Source: Canna indica
Taxonomy: Eukaryota; Streptophyta; Magnoliopsida; Zingiberales; Cannaceae
NCBI GenBank assembly: GCA_034359265.1
Contig: CP136890.1
Coordinates: 47,404,501-47,468,500 of the forward strand
Direction of reading: 5' to 3'
Length of the DNA: 64,000 nt
Positions 38,001-51,472 of the stretch are shown piece by piece. The notes below the pieces were generated by a model. It searched no databases. It worked only from the letters and a program-made list of their open reading frames with translations, and was not told the origin of the DNA. Every line of letters begins with the position of its first letter. Position 1 is the first letter of the stretch. A program made the translations under genes and the position numbers.

Positions 38001-41000
38001 CTGTGATGAGAGAAGTTGTTAATCGAGTTATTTTTGACCGACTAATGCAAAGAATTACACGCTTTTTCGAACAGAATGCTGAAAGAAGCCTACTGATTGA
38101 ATTTTCGGGTATCGACTCGAAACGACCAGAAATCTGAGTCCCGGGCGACTCCAGATCATTCACTGTGATGGGAGAAGTTGTTAATCGAGTTATTTTTGAC
38201 CGACTAATGCAAAGAATTACACGCTTTTTCGAACAGAATGCTGAAAGAAGCGTACTGATTGAATTTTCGGGTATCGACTCGAAAAGACCAGAAATCTGAG
38301 TCCCGGGCGACTCCAGAACATTCACTGTGATGGGAGAGTTGTTAATCGAGTTATTTTTGACCGACTAATGCAAAGAATTACACGCTTTTTCGAACAGAAT
38401 GCTGAACGAAGCCTACTGATTGAACTTTCGGGTATCGACTCGAAACGACCGGAAATCTGAGTCCCGGGCGACTCCAGATCATTCACTGTGATGGGAGAAG
38501 TTGTTAATCGAGTTATTTTTGACCGACTAATGCAAAGAATTTCACGCTTTTTCGAACAGAATACTGAAAGAAGCATACTGATTGAATTTTCGGGTATCGA
38601 CTCGAAAAGACCAAAAATCTGAGTCCCGGGCGACTCTAGATCATTCACTGTGATTGGAGATGTTGTTAATCGAGTTATTTTTGACCGACTAATGCAAAGA
38701 ATTACACGCTTTTCGAACAGAATGCTGAACGAAGCCTACTGATTGAACTTTCGGGTATCGACTCGAAACGACCAGAAATATGAGTCCCGGGCGACTCCAG
38801 AACATTCACTGTGATGGGAGAAGTTGTTAATCGAGTTATTTTTGACCGACTAATGCAAAGAATTACACGCTTTTCGAACAGAATGCTGAACGAAGCCTAC
38901 TGATTGAACTTTCGGGTATCGACTCGAAACGACCAGAAATCTGAGTCCCGGGCGACTCCAGATCATTCACTGTGATGGGAGAAGTTGTTAATCGAGTTAT
39001 TTTTGACCGACTAATGCAAAGAATTACACACTTTTTCGAACAGAATGCTGAAAGAAGCCTACTGATTGAATTTTCGGGTATCGACTCGAAACGACCAGAA
39101 ATCTGAGTCCCGGGCGACTCCAGATCATTCACTGTGATGGGAGATGTTGTTAATCGAGTTATTTTTGACCGACTAATGCAAAGAATTACACGCTTTTCTA
39201 ACAGAATGCTGAACGAAGCCTACTGATTGAACTTTCGGGTATCGACTCGAAACGACCAGAAATCTGAGTCCCGGGCGACTCCAGAACATTCACTGTGATG
39301 GGAGAAGTTGTTAATCGAGTTATTTTTGACCGATTAATGCAAAGAATTACACGCTTTTCGAATAGAATGCTGAACGAAGCCTACTGATTGAACTTTCGGG
39401 TATCGACTCGAAACGACCAGAAATATGAGTCCCGGGCGACTCCAGAACATTCACTGTGATGGGAGAAGTTGTTAATCGAGTTATTTTTGACCGACTAATG
39501 CAAAGAATTACACGCTTTTCGAACAGAATGCTGAACGAAGCCTACTGATTGAACTTTCGGGTATCGACTCGAAACGACCAGAAATCTGAGTCCCGGGCGA
39601 CTCCAGATCATTCACTGTGATGGGAGAAGTTGTTAATCGAGTTATTTTTGACCGACTAATGCAAAGAATTACACGCTTTTTCGAACAGAATGCTGAAAGA
39701 AGCCTACTGATTGAATTTTCGGGTATCGACTCGAAACGACCAGAAATCTGAGTCCCGGGCGACTCCAGATCATTCACTGTGATGGGAGAAGTTGTTAATC
39801 GAGTTATTTTTGACCGACTAATGCAAAGAATTACACGCTTTTTCGAACAGAATGCTGAAAGAAGCGTACTGATTGAATTTTCGGGTATCGACTCGAAAAG
39901 ACCAGAAATCTGAGTCCCGGGCGACTCCAGAACATTCACTGTGATGGGAGAGTTGTTAATCGAGTTATTTTTGACCGACTAATGCAAAGAATTACACGCT
40001 TTTTCGAACAGAATGCTGAACGAAGCCTACTGATTGAACTTTCGGGTATCGACTCGAAACGACCGGAAATCTGAGTCCCGGGCGACTCCAGATCATTCAC
40101 TGTGATGGGAGAAGTTGTTAATCGAGTTATTTTTGACCGACTAATGCAAAGAATTTCACGCTTTTTCGAACAGAATACTGAAAGAAGCATACTGATTGAA
40201 TTTTCGGGTATCGACTCGAAAAGACCAAAAATCTGAGTCCCGGGCGACTCCAGATCATTCACTGTGATTGGAGATGTTGTTAATCGAGTTATTTTTGACC
40301 GACTAATGCAAAGAATTACACGCTTTTCGAACAGAATGCTGAACGAAGCCTACTGATTGAACTTTCGGGTATCGACTCGAAACGACCAGAAATATGAGTC
40401 CCGGGCGACTCCAGAACATTCACTGTGATGGGAGAAGTTGTTAATCGAGTTATTTTTGACCGACTAATGCAAAGAATTACACGCTTTTCGAACAGAATGC
40501 TGAACGAAGCCTACTGATTGAACTTTCGGGTATCGACTCGAAACGACCAGAAATCTGAGTCCCGGGCGACTCCAGATCATTCACTGTGATGGGAGAAGTT
40601 GTTAATCGAGTTATTTTTGACCGACTAATGCAAAGAATTACACGCTTTTTCGAACAGAATGCTGAAAGAAGCCTACTGATTGAATTTTCGGGTATCGACT
40701 CGAAACGACCAGAAATCTGAGTCCCGGGCGACTCCAGATCATTCACTGTGATGGGAGAAGTTGTTAATCGAGTTATTTTTGACCGACTAATGCAAAGAAT
40801 TACACGCTTTTTCGAACAGAATGCTGAAAGAAGCCTACTGATTGAATTTTCGGGTATCGACTCGAAACGACCAGAAATCTGAGTCCCGGGCGACTCCAGA
40901 TCATTCACTGTGATGGGAGATGTTGTTAATCGAGTTATTTTTGACCGACAAATGCAAAGAATTACACGCTTTTCTAACAGAATGCTGAACGAAGCCTACT

Positions 41001-44000
41001 GATTGAACTTTCGGGTATCGACTCGAAACGACCAGAAATCTGAGTCCCGGGCGACTCCAGAACATTCACTGTGATGGGAGAAGTTGTTAATCGAGTTATT
41101 TTTGACCGATTAATGCAAAGAATTACACGCTTTTCGAATAGAATGCTGAACGAAGCCTACTGATTGAACTTTCGGGTATCGACTCGAAAAGACCAAAAAT
41201 CTGAGTCCCGGGCGACTCCAGATCATTCACTGTGATGGGAGAAGTTGTTAATCGAGTTATTTTTGACCGACTAATGCAAAGAATTACACGCTTTTTCGAA
41301 CAGAATGCTGAAAGAAGCCTACTGATTGAATTTTCGGGTATCGACTCGAAACGACCAGAAATATGAGTCCTGGGCGACTCCAGATCATTCACTGTGATGG
41401 GAGAAGTTGTTAATCGAGTTATTTTTGACCGACTAATGCAAAGAATTTCACGCTTTTTCGAACAGAATACTGAAAGAAGCATACTGATTGAATTTTCGGG
41501 TATCGACTCGAAAAGACCAAAAATCTGAGTCCCGGGCGACTCCAGATCATTCACTGTGATTGGAGATGTTGTTAATCGAGTTATTTTTGACCGACTAATT
41601 AAAAGAATTACACGCTTTTCGAACAGAATGCTGAACGAAGCCTACTGATTGAACTTTCGGGTATCGACTCGAAACGACCAGAAATATGAGTCCCGGGCGA
41701 CTCCAGAACATTCACTGTGATGGGAGAAGTTGTTAATCGAGTTATTTTTGACCGACTAATGCAAAGAATTACACGCTTTTCGAACAGAATGCTGAACGAA
41801 GCCTACTGATTGAACTTTCGGGTATCGACTCGAAACGACCAGAAATCTGAGTCCCGGGCGACTCCAGATCATTCACTGTGATGGGAGAAGTTGTTAATCG
41901 AGTTATTTTTGACCGACTAATGCAAAGAATTACATGCTTTTTCGAACAGAATGCTGAAAGAAGCCTACTGATTGAACTTTCGGGTATCGACTCGAAACGA
42001 CCAGAAATATGAGTCCCGGGCGACTCCAGATCATTCACTGTGATGGGAGAAGTTGTTAATCGAGTTATTTTTGACCGACTAATGCAAAGAATTACACGCT
42101 TTTTCGAACAGAATGCTGAAAGAAGCGTACTGATTGAACTTTTGGGTATCGACTCGAAACGACCAGAAATCTGAGTCCCGGGCGACTCCAGATCATTCAC
42201 TGTGATGGGAGAAGTTGTTAATCGAGTTATTTTTGACCGACTAATGCAAAGAATTACACGCTTTTTCGAACAGAATGCTGAACGAAGCCTACTGATTGAA
42301 CTTTCGGGTATCGACTCGAAACGACCAGAAATCTGAGTCCCGGGCGACTCCAGAACATTCACTGTGATGGGAGAAGTTGTTAATCGAGTTATTTTTGACC
42401 GACTAATGCAAAGAATTACACGCTTTTCGAACAGAATGCTGAACGAAGCGTACTGATTGAATTTTCGGGTATCGACTCGAAAAGACCAGAAATCTGAGTC
42501 CCGGGCGACTCCAGATCATTCACTGTGATGGGAGAAGTTGTTAATCGAGTTATTTTTGACCGACTAATGCAAAGAATTACACGCTTTTTCGAACAGAATG
42601 CTGAAAGAAGCCTACTGATTGAACTTTCGGGTATCGACTCGAAACGACCAGAAATCTGAGTCCCGGGCGACTCCAGATCATTCACTGTGATGGGAGAAGT
42701 TGTTAATCGAGTTATTTTTGACCGACTAATGCAAAGAATTTCACGCTTTTTCGAACAGAATACTGAAAGAAGCATACTGATTGAATTTTCGGGTATCGAC
42801 TCGAAAAGACCAAAAATCTGAGTCCCGGGCGACTCCAGATCATTCACTGTGATTGGAGATGTTGTTAATCGAGTTATTTTTGACCGACTAATGCAAAGAA
42901 TTACACGCTTTTCGAACAGAATGCTGAACGAAGCCTACTGATTGAACTTTCGGGTATCGACTCGAAACGACCAGAAATATGAGTCCCGGGCGACTCCAGA
43001 ACATTCACTGTGATGGGAGAAGTTGTTAATCGAGTTATTTTTGACCGACTAATGCAAAGAATTACACGCTTTTCGAACAGAATGCTGAACGAAGCCTACT
43101 GATTGAACTTTCGGGTATCGACTCGAAACGACCAGAAATCTGAGTCCCGGGCGACTCCAGATCATTCACTGTGATGGGAGAAGTTGTTAATCGAGTTATT
43201 TTTGACCGACTAATGCAAAGAATTACACGCTTTTTCGAACAGAATGCTGAAAGAAGCCTACTGATTGAATTTTCGGGTATCGACTCGAAACGACCAGAAA
43301 TCTGAGTCCCGGGCGACTCCAGATCATTCACTGTGATGGGAGATGTTGTTAATCGAGTTATTTTTGACCGACTAATGCAAAGAATTACACGCTTTTCTAA
43401 CAGAATGCTGAACGAAGCCTACTGATTGAACTTTCGGGTATCGACTCGAAACGACCAGAAATCTGAGTCCCGGGCGACTCCAGAACATTCACTGTGATGG
43501 GAGAAGTTGTTAATCGAGTTATTTTTGACCGATTAATGCAAAGAATTACACGCTTTTCGAATAGAATGCTGAACGAAGCATACTGATTGAACTTTCGGGT
43601 ATCGACTCGAAACGACCAAAAATCTGAGTCCCGGGCGACTCCAGATCATTCACTGTGATGGGAGAAGTTGTTAATCGAGTTATTTTTGACCGACTAATGC
43701 AAAGAATTACACGCTTTTTCGAACAGAATGCTGAAAGAAGCCTACTGATTGAATTTTCGGGTATCGACTCGAAACGACCAGAAATCTGAGTCCCGGGCGA
43801 CTCCAGATCATTCACTGTGATGGGAGAAGTTGTTAATCGAGTTATTTTTGACCGACTAATGCAAAGAATTTCACGCTTTTTCGAACAGAATACTGAAAGA
43901 AGCATACTGATTGAATTTTCGGGTATCGACTCGAAAAGACCAAAAATCTGAGTCCCGGGCGACTCCAGATCATTCACTGTGATTGGAGATGTTGTTAATC

Positions 44001-45590
44001 GAGTTATTTTTGACCGACTAATTAAAAGAATTACACGCTTTTCGAACAGAATGCTGAACGAAGCCTACTGATTGAACTTTCGGGTATCGACTCGAAACGA
44101 CCAGAAATATGAGTCCCGGGCGACTCCAGAACATTCACTGTGATGGGAGAAGTTGTTAATCGAGTTATTTTTGACCGACTAATGCAAAGAATTACACGCT
44201 TTTCGAACAGAATGCTGAACGAAGCCTACTGATTGAACTTTCGGGTATCGACTCGAAACGACCAGAAATCTGAGTCCCGGGCGACTCCAGATCATTCACT
44301 GTGATGGGAGAAGTTGTTAATCGAGTTATTTTTGACCGACTAATGCAAAGAATTACACGCTTTTTCGAACAGAATGCTGAAAGAAGCCTACTGATTGAAT
44401 TTTCGGGTATCGACTCGAAACGACCAGAAATCTGAGTCCCGGGCGACTCCAGATCATTCACTGTGATGGGAGAAGTTCTTAATCGAGTTATTTTTGACCG
44501 ACTAATGCAAAGAATTACACGCTTTTTCGAACAGAATGCTGAAAGAGGCCTACTGATTGAATTTTCGGGTATCGACTCGAAAAGACCAGAAATCTGAGTC
44601 CCGGGCGACTCCAGAACATTCACTGTGATGGGAGAGTTGTTAATCGAGTTATTTTTGACCGACTAATGCAAAGAATTACACGCTTTTTCGAACAGAATGC
44701 TGAACGAAGCCTACTGATTGAACTTTCGGGTATCGACTCGAAACGACCGGAAATCTGAGTCCCGGGCGACTCCAGATCATTCACTGTGATGGGAGAAGTT
44801 GTTAATCGAGTTATTTTTGACCGACTAATGCAAAGAATTTCACGCTTTTTCGAACAGAATACTGAAAGAAGCATACTGATTGAATTTTCGGGTATCGACT
44901 CGAAAAGACCAAAAATTTGAGTCCCGGGCGACTCCAGATCATTCACTGTGATTGGAGATGTTGTTAATCGAGTTATTTTTGATCGACTAATGCAAAGAAT
45001 TACACGCTTTTCGAACAGAATGCTGAACGAAGCCTACTGATTGAACTTTCGGGTATCGACTCGAAACGACCAGAAATATGAGTCCCGGGCGACTCCAGAA
45101 CATTCACTGTGATGGGAGAAGTTGTTAATCGAGTTATTTTTGACCGACTAATGCAAAGAATTACACGCTTTTCGAACAGAATGCTGAACGAAGCCTACTG
45201 ATTGAACTTTCGGGTATCGACTCGAAACGACCAGAAATCTGAGTCCCGGGCGACTCCAGATCATTCACTGTGATGGGAGAAGTTGTTAATCGAGTTATTT
45301 TTGACCGACTAATGCAAAGAATTACACGCTTTTTCGAACAGAATGCTGAAAGAAGCCTACTGATTGAATTTTCGGGTATCGACTCGAAACGACCAGAAAT
45401 CTGAGTCCCGGGCGACTCCAGATCATTCACTGTGATGGGAGATGTTGTTAATCGAGTTATTTTTGACCGACTAATGCAAAGAATTACACGCTTTTCTAAC
45501 AGAATGCTGAACGAAGCCTACTGATTGAACTTTCGGGTATCGACTCGAAACGACCAGAAATCTGAGTCCCGGGCGACTCCAGAACATTCA
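32030..45590. repeat. Sub-array without short or L monomers, GATTGG-marked
   Basis: Only 162- and 161-bp units occur here; I found no 144-bp or L monomer over about 13.5 kb. Diagnostic variants are GTGATTGGAGATG (near 32351, 33804, 34289, 35097, 36067, 37197, 38649, 40265, 41559, 42849, 43979 and 44948), CAGAATACTGAAAG and GAAATATGAG. An AGCGTAC variant at 35664, 36794, 38248 and 39862 gives successive offsets of 1130, 1454 and 1614 bp, which fit 7, 9 and 10 monomers. Units are therefore related but of unequal length. Confidence 0.88.
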
Positions 45591-48500
45591 CTGTGATGGG
45601 AGAGTTGTTAATCGAGTTATTTTTGACCGACTAATGCAAAGAATTACACGCTTTTTCGAACAGAATGCTGAACGAAGCCTACTGATTGAACTTTCGGGTA
45701 TCGACTCGAAACGACAAGAAATCTGAGTCCCGGGCGACTCCAGATCATTCACTGTGATGGGAGAAGTTGTTAATTGAGTTTTTTTTGACAGACTAATGCA
45801 AAGAATTGCTAGATTTTTCGAATAGAATCTTGAACTTTCGGGTATCGACTCGAAACGACCAGAAATCTGAGTCCCGGGCGACTCCAGAACATTCACTGTG
45901 ATGGGAGAGTTGTTAATCGAGTTATTTTTGACCGACTAATGCAAAGAATTACACGCTTTTTCGAACAGAATGCTGAAACAAGCCTACTGATTGAATTTTC
46001 GGGTATCGACTCGAAACGACAAGAAATCTGAGTCCCGGGCGACTCCAGAACATTCACTGTGATGGGAGAAGTTCTTAATCGAGTTATTTTTGACCGACTA
46101 ATGCAAAGAATTACACGCTTTTCGAACAGAATGCTGAACGAAGCCTACTGATTGAACTTTCGGGTATCGACTCGAAACGACCAGAAATCTGAGTCCCGGG
46201 CGACTCCAGAACATTCACTGTGATGGGACAAGTTGTTAATCGAGTTATTTTTGACCGACTAATGCAAAGAATTACACGCTTTTTCGAACAGAATGCTGAA
46301 AGAAGCCTACTGATTGAATTTTCGGGTATCGACCCGAAACGACCAGAAAACTGAGTCCCGGGCGACTCCAGATCATTCACTGTGATGGGAGAAGTTGTTA
46401 ATCGAGTTATTTTTTACCGACTAATGCAAAGAATTACACGCTTTTTCGAACAGAATTCTGAAAGAAGCCTACTGATTGAATTTTCGGGTATCGACTCGAA
46501 AAGACCAGAAATCTGAGTCCCGGGCGACTCCAGATCATTCACTGTGATGGGAGATGTTGTTAATCGAGTTATTTTTGACCGACTAATGCAAAGAATTACA
46601 CGCTTTTTCGAACAGAATGCTGAAACAAGCCTACTGATTGAATTTTCGGGTATCGACTCGAAAAGACCAGAAATCTGAGTCCCGGGCGACTCCAGATCAT
46701 TCACTGTGATGGGAGATGTTGTTAATCGAGTTATTTTTGACCGACTAATGCAAAGAATTACACGCTTTTCGAACAGAATGCTGAACGAAGCCTACTGATT
46801 GAACTTTCGGGTATCGACTCGAAACGACCAGAAATCTGAGTCCCGGGCGACTCCAGAACATTCACTGTGATGGGAGAAGTTGTTAATCGAGTTATTTTTG
46901 ATCGACTAATGCAAAGAATTACACGCTTTTCGAACAGAATGCTGAACGAAGCCTACTGATTGAACTTTCGGGTATCGACTCGAAACGACCAGAAATCTGA
47001 GTCCCGGGCGACTCCAGATCATTCACTGTGATGGGAGAAGTTGTTAATCGAGTTATTTTTGACCGACTAATGCAAAGAATTACACGCTTTTTCGAACAGA
47101 ATGCTGAAAGAAGCCTACTGATTGAATTTTCGGGTATCGACTCGAAACGACCAGAAATCTGAGTCCCGGGCGACTCCAGATCATTCACTGTGATGGGAGA
47201 AGTTGTTAATGAAGTTATTTTTGACCGACTAATGCAAAGAATTACACGCTTTTCGAACAGAATGCTGAACGAAGCCTACTGATTGAACTTTCGGGTATCG
47301 ACTCGAAACGACCAGAAATCTGAGTCCCGGGCGACTCCAGAACATTCACTGTGATGGGAGAAGTTGTTAATCGAGTTATTTTTGACCGACTAATGCAAAG
47401 AATTACACGCTTTTCGAACAGAATGCTGAACGAAGCCTACTGATTGAACTTTCGGGTATCGACTCGAAACGACCAGAAATCTGAGTCCCGGGCGACTCCA
47501 GATCATTCACTGTGATGGGAGAAGTTGTTAATCGAGTTATTTTTGACCGACTAATGCAAAGAATTACACGCTTTTTCGAACAGAATGCTGAAAGAAGCCT
47601 ACTGATCGAATTTTCGGGTATCGACTCGAAACGACCAGAAATCTGAGTCCCGGGCGACTCCAGATCATTCACTGTGATGGGAGAAGTTGTTAATCGAGTT
47701 ATTTTTGACCGACTAATGCAAAGAATTACACGCTTTTTCGAACAGAATGCTGAAAGAAGCCTACTGATTGAATTTTCGGGTATCGACTCGAAACGACCAG
47801 AAATCTGAGTCCCGGGCGACTCCAGAACATTCACTGTAGTGGGAGAAGTTGTTAATCGAGTTATTTTTGACCGACTAATGCAAAGAATTACACGCTTTTT
47901 CGAACAGAATGCTGAACGAAGCCTACTGATTGAACTTTCGGGTATCGACCCGAAACGACCAGAAATCTGAGTCCCGGGCGACTCCAGAACATTCACTGTG
48001 ATGGGAGAAGTTGTTAATCGAGTTATTTTTGACCGACTAATGCAAAGAATTACACGCTTTTCGAACAGAATGCTGAACGAAGCCTACTGATTGAACTTTC
48101 GGGTATCGACTCGAAACGACCAGAAATCTGAGTCCCGGGCGACTCCAGATCATTCACTGTGATGGGAGAAGTTGTTAATCGAGTTATTTTTGACCGACTA
48201 ATGCAAAGAATTACACGCTTTTTCGAACAGAATGCTGAAAGAAGCCTACTGATCGAATTTTCGGGTATCGACTCGAAACGACCAGAAATCTGAGTCCCGG
48301 GCGACTCCAGATCATTCACTGTGATGGGAGAAGTTGTTAATCGAGTTATTTTTGACCGACTAATGCAAAGAATTACACGCTTTTTCGAACAGAATGCTGA
48401 AAGAAGCCTACTGATTGAATTTTCGGGTATCGACTCGAAAAGACCAGAAATCTGAGTCCCGGGCGACTCCAGAACATTCACTGTGATGGGAGAGTTGTTA

Positions 48501-49073
48501 ATCGAGTTATTTTTGACCGACTAATGCAAAGAATTACACGCTTTTTCGAACAGAATGCTGAAAGAAGCCTACTGATTGAACTTTCGGGTATCGACTCGAA
48601 ACGACCAGAAATCTGAGTCCCGGGCGACTCCAGAACATTCACTGTAATGGGAGAAGTTGTTAATCGAGTTATTTTTGACCGACTAATGCAAAGAATTACA
48701 CGCTTTTTCGAACAGAATGCTGAACGAAGCCTACTGATTGAACTTTCGGGTATCGACTCGAAACGACCAGAAATCTGAGTCCCGGGCGACTCCAGATCAT
48801 TCACTGTGATGGGAGAAGTTGTTAATCGAGTTATTTTTGACAGACTAATGCAAAGAATTGCAAGATTTTTCGAATAGAATCTTGAACTTTCGGGTATCGA
48901 CTCGAAACGACCAGAAATCTGAGTCCCGGGCGACTCCAGAACATTCACTGTGATGGGAGAAGTTCTTAATCGAGTTATTTTTGACAGACTAATGCAGAGA
49001 ATTGCAAGATTTTTCGAATAGAATTTTGAACGAAGCCGACTGATTGAACTTCGGGGTATCGGCTCGAAACGCC

Positions 49074-49194
49074 ACCCGAGCCAAACCTTCACCCAAACCA
49101 CTCAAAAATTAAACCCCTTCCCGAAATACCCCTCCACACGCCAAAATAAACCTATACTAATTCCCAGTCGCCACGAGAGCCGCACGCTCAAAAA
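49074..49194. other. 121-bp non-satellite insert, copy 1
   Basis: The satellite stops after CGAAACGCC and resumes at TTAATCGAG, with 121 bp of unrelated DNA between. The insert begins ACCCGAGCCAAACC and ends GCACGCTCAAAAA. By hand count it has 48 C and 11 G on this strand, a strong skew absent from the satellite. It replaces exactly 54 bp of repeat: monomer positions 125-162 plus 1-16 of the next. An internal 12-bp direct repeat, CTCAAAAATTAA, lies at 49101-49112 and 49187-49198. No terminal inverted repeats, target duplication or coding frame are apparent. Its origin is unknown. Confidence 0.93.
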
Positions 49195-49340
49195 TTAATC
49201 GAGTTATTTTTGACAGACTAATGCAAAGAATTGCAAGATTTTTCGAATAGAATCTTGAACGAATCTGAATGATTGAATTTCGGGGTATCAGCTCGAATCG
49301 CAAAGCAATCTGAGTCCCGAGCGACTCCAGAACATTCACT
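49195..49340 (+). repeat. Partial diverged monomer (L') after insert copy 1
   Basis: This 146-bp piece is monomer positions 17-162. It carries GAACGAATCTGAATGATTG, TTTCGGGGTATCAGCTCG, AATCGCAAAGCAATC and GAGTCCCGAGCG. This version of the L sequence occurs only directly after the 121-bp inserts, so insert and L' form one inherited cassette, followed by an S2-like 144-bp unit. Confidence 0.9.
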
Positions 49341-51205
49341 GTGATGGGAGAAGTTGTTAATCGAGTTATTTTTAACAGACTAATGCAAAGAATTGCTAGA
49401 TTTTTCGAATAGAATCTTGAACTTTCGGGTATCGACTCGAAACGACCAGAAATCTGAGTCCCGGGCGACTCCAGAACATTCACTGTGATGGGAGAAGTTG
49501 TTAATCGAGTTATTTTTGACCGACTAATGCAAAGAATTACACGCTTTTCTAACAGAATGCTGAACGAAGCCTACTGATTGAATTTTCGGGTATCGACTCG
49601 AAAAGACCAGAAATCTGAGTCCCGGGCGACTCCAGATCATTCACTGTGATGGGAGATGTTGTTAATCGAGTTATTTTTGACCGACTAATGCAAAGAATTA
49701 CACGCTTTTCGAACAGAATGCTGAACGAAGCCTACTGATTGAACTTTCGGGTATCGACTCGAAACGACCAGAAATCTGAGTCCCGGGCGACTCCAGATCA
49801 TTCAATGTGATGAGAGAAGTTATTAATCGAGTTATTTTTGACCGACTAATGCAAAGAATTACACGCTTTTTCGAACAGAATGCTAAAAGAAGCCTACTGA
49901 TTGAATTTTCGGGTATCGACTCGAAACGACCAGAAATCTGAGTCCCGGGCGACTCCAGATCATTCACTGTGATGGGAGAAGTTGTTAATCGAGTTATTTT
50001 TGACCGACTAATGCAAAGAATTTCACGCTTTTTCGAACAGAATACTGAAAGAAGCATACTGATTGAATTTTCGGGTATCGACTCGAAAAGACCAAAAATC
50101 TGAGTCCCGGGCGACTCCAGATCATTCACTGTGAATGGAGATGTTGTTAATCGAGTTATTTTTGACCGACTAATGCAAAGAATTACACGCTTTTCGAACA
50201 GAATGCTGAACGAAGCCTACTGATTGAACTTTCGGGTATCGACTCGAAACGACCAGAAATATGAGTCCCGGGCGACTCCAGAACATTCACTGTGATGGGA
50301 GAAGTAGTTAATCGAGTTATTTTTGACCGACTAATGCAAAGAATTACACGCTTTTCGAACAGAATGCTGAACGAAGCCTACTGATTGAACTTTCGGGTAT
50401 CGACTCGAAACGACCAGAAATCTGAGTCCCGGGCGACTCCAGATCATTCACTGTGATGGGAGAAGTTGTTAATCGAGTTATTTTTGACCGACTAATGCAA
50501 AGAATTACACGCTTTTTCGAACAGAATGCTGAAAGAAGCCTACTGATTGAATTTTCGGGTATCGACTCGAAACGACCAGAAATCTGAGTCCCGGGCGACT
50601 CCAGATCATTCACTGTGATGGGAGAAGTTGTTAATCGAGTTATTTTTGACCGACTAATGCAAAGAATTACACGCTTTTTCGAACAGAATGCTGAAAGAAG
50701 CCTACTGATTGAATTTTCGGGTATCGACTCGAAAAGACCAGAAATCTGAGTCCCGGGCGACTCCAGAACATTCACTGTGATGGGAGAGTTGTTAATCGAG
50801 TTATTTTTGACCGACTAATGCAAAGAATTACACGCTTTTTCGAACAGAATGCTGAACGAAGCCTACTGATTGAACTTTCGGGTATCGACTCGAAACGACC
50901 GGAAATCTGAGTCCCGGGCGACTCCAGATCATTCACTGTGATGGGAGAAGTTGTTAATCGAGTTATTTTTGACAGACTAATGCAAAGAATTGCAAGATTT
51001 TTTGAATAGAATCTTGAACTTTCGGGTATCGACTCGAAACGACCAGAAATCTGAGTCCCGGGCGACTCCAGAACATTCACTGTGATGGGAGAAGTTCTTA
51101 ATCGAGTTATTTTTGACAGACTAATGCAAAGAATTGCAAGATTTTTCGAATAGAATCTTGAACGAAGCCGACTGATTGAACTTCGGGGTATCGGCTCGAA
51201 ACGCC

Positions 51206-51326
51206 ACCCGAGCCAAACCTTCACCCAAACCACTCAAAAATTAAACCCCTTCCCGAAATACCCCTCCACACGCCAAAATAAACCTATACTAATTCCCAGT
51301 CGCCACGAGAGCCGCACGCTCAAAAA
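51206..51326. other. 121-bp non-satellite insert, copy 2
   Basis: This insert has the same sequence and junctions as the one at 49074, 2132 bp to the right. No base difference within the 121 bp was seen by eye. The flanking L half-monomer differs slightly, with CTTGAACG here and TTTTGAACG in copy 1. Identity of insert and junctions means it was copied as part of the array and not inserted independently. Confidence 0.93.
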
Positions 51327-51472
51327 TTAATCGAGTTATTTTTGACAGACTAATGCAAAGAATTGCAAGATTTTTCGAATAGAATCTTGAACGAATCTGA
51401 ATGATTGAATTTCGGGGTATCAGCTCGAATCGCTAAGCAATCTGAGTCCCGAGCGACTCCAGAACATTCACT
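51327..51472 (+). repeat. Partial diverged monomer (L') after insert copy 2
   Basis: This 146-bp piece has the same structure as the one after insert copy 1, with CGCTAAGC in place of CGCAAAGC. It is followed by an S2-like unit and then a GGGAGAG monomer. Confidence 0.9.

Noticed and set aside
48478..49101. 207-codon minus-strand frame beginning MVWVKVWLGW, with relatives at 50772-51233 and 56245-56868
   Set aside because: The unusual first residues are just the 121-bp insert read on the minus strand from a GTG, and the remainder is the satellite frame. Nothing supports a gene.
49074..49194. Insert as a small transposable element (MITE or SINE)
   Set aside because: There are no terminal inverted repeats, poly-A tail or pol III promoter, and it replaces 54 bp of satellite without making a target duplication.
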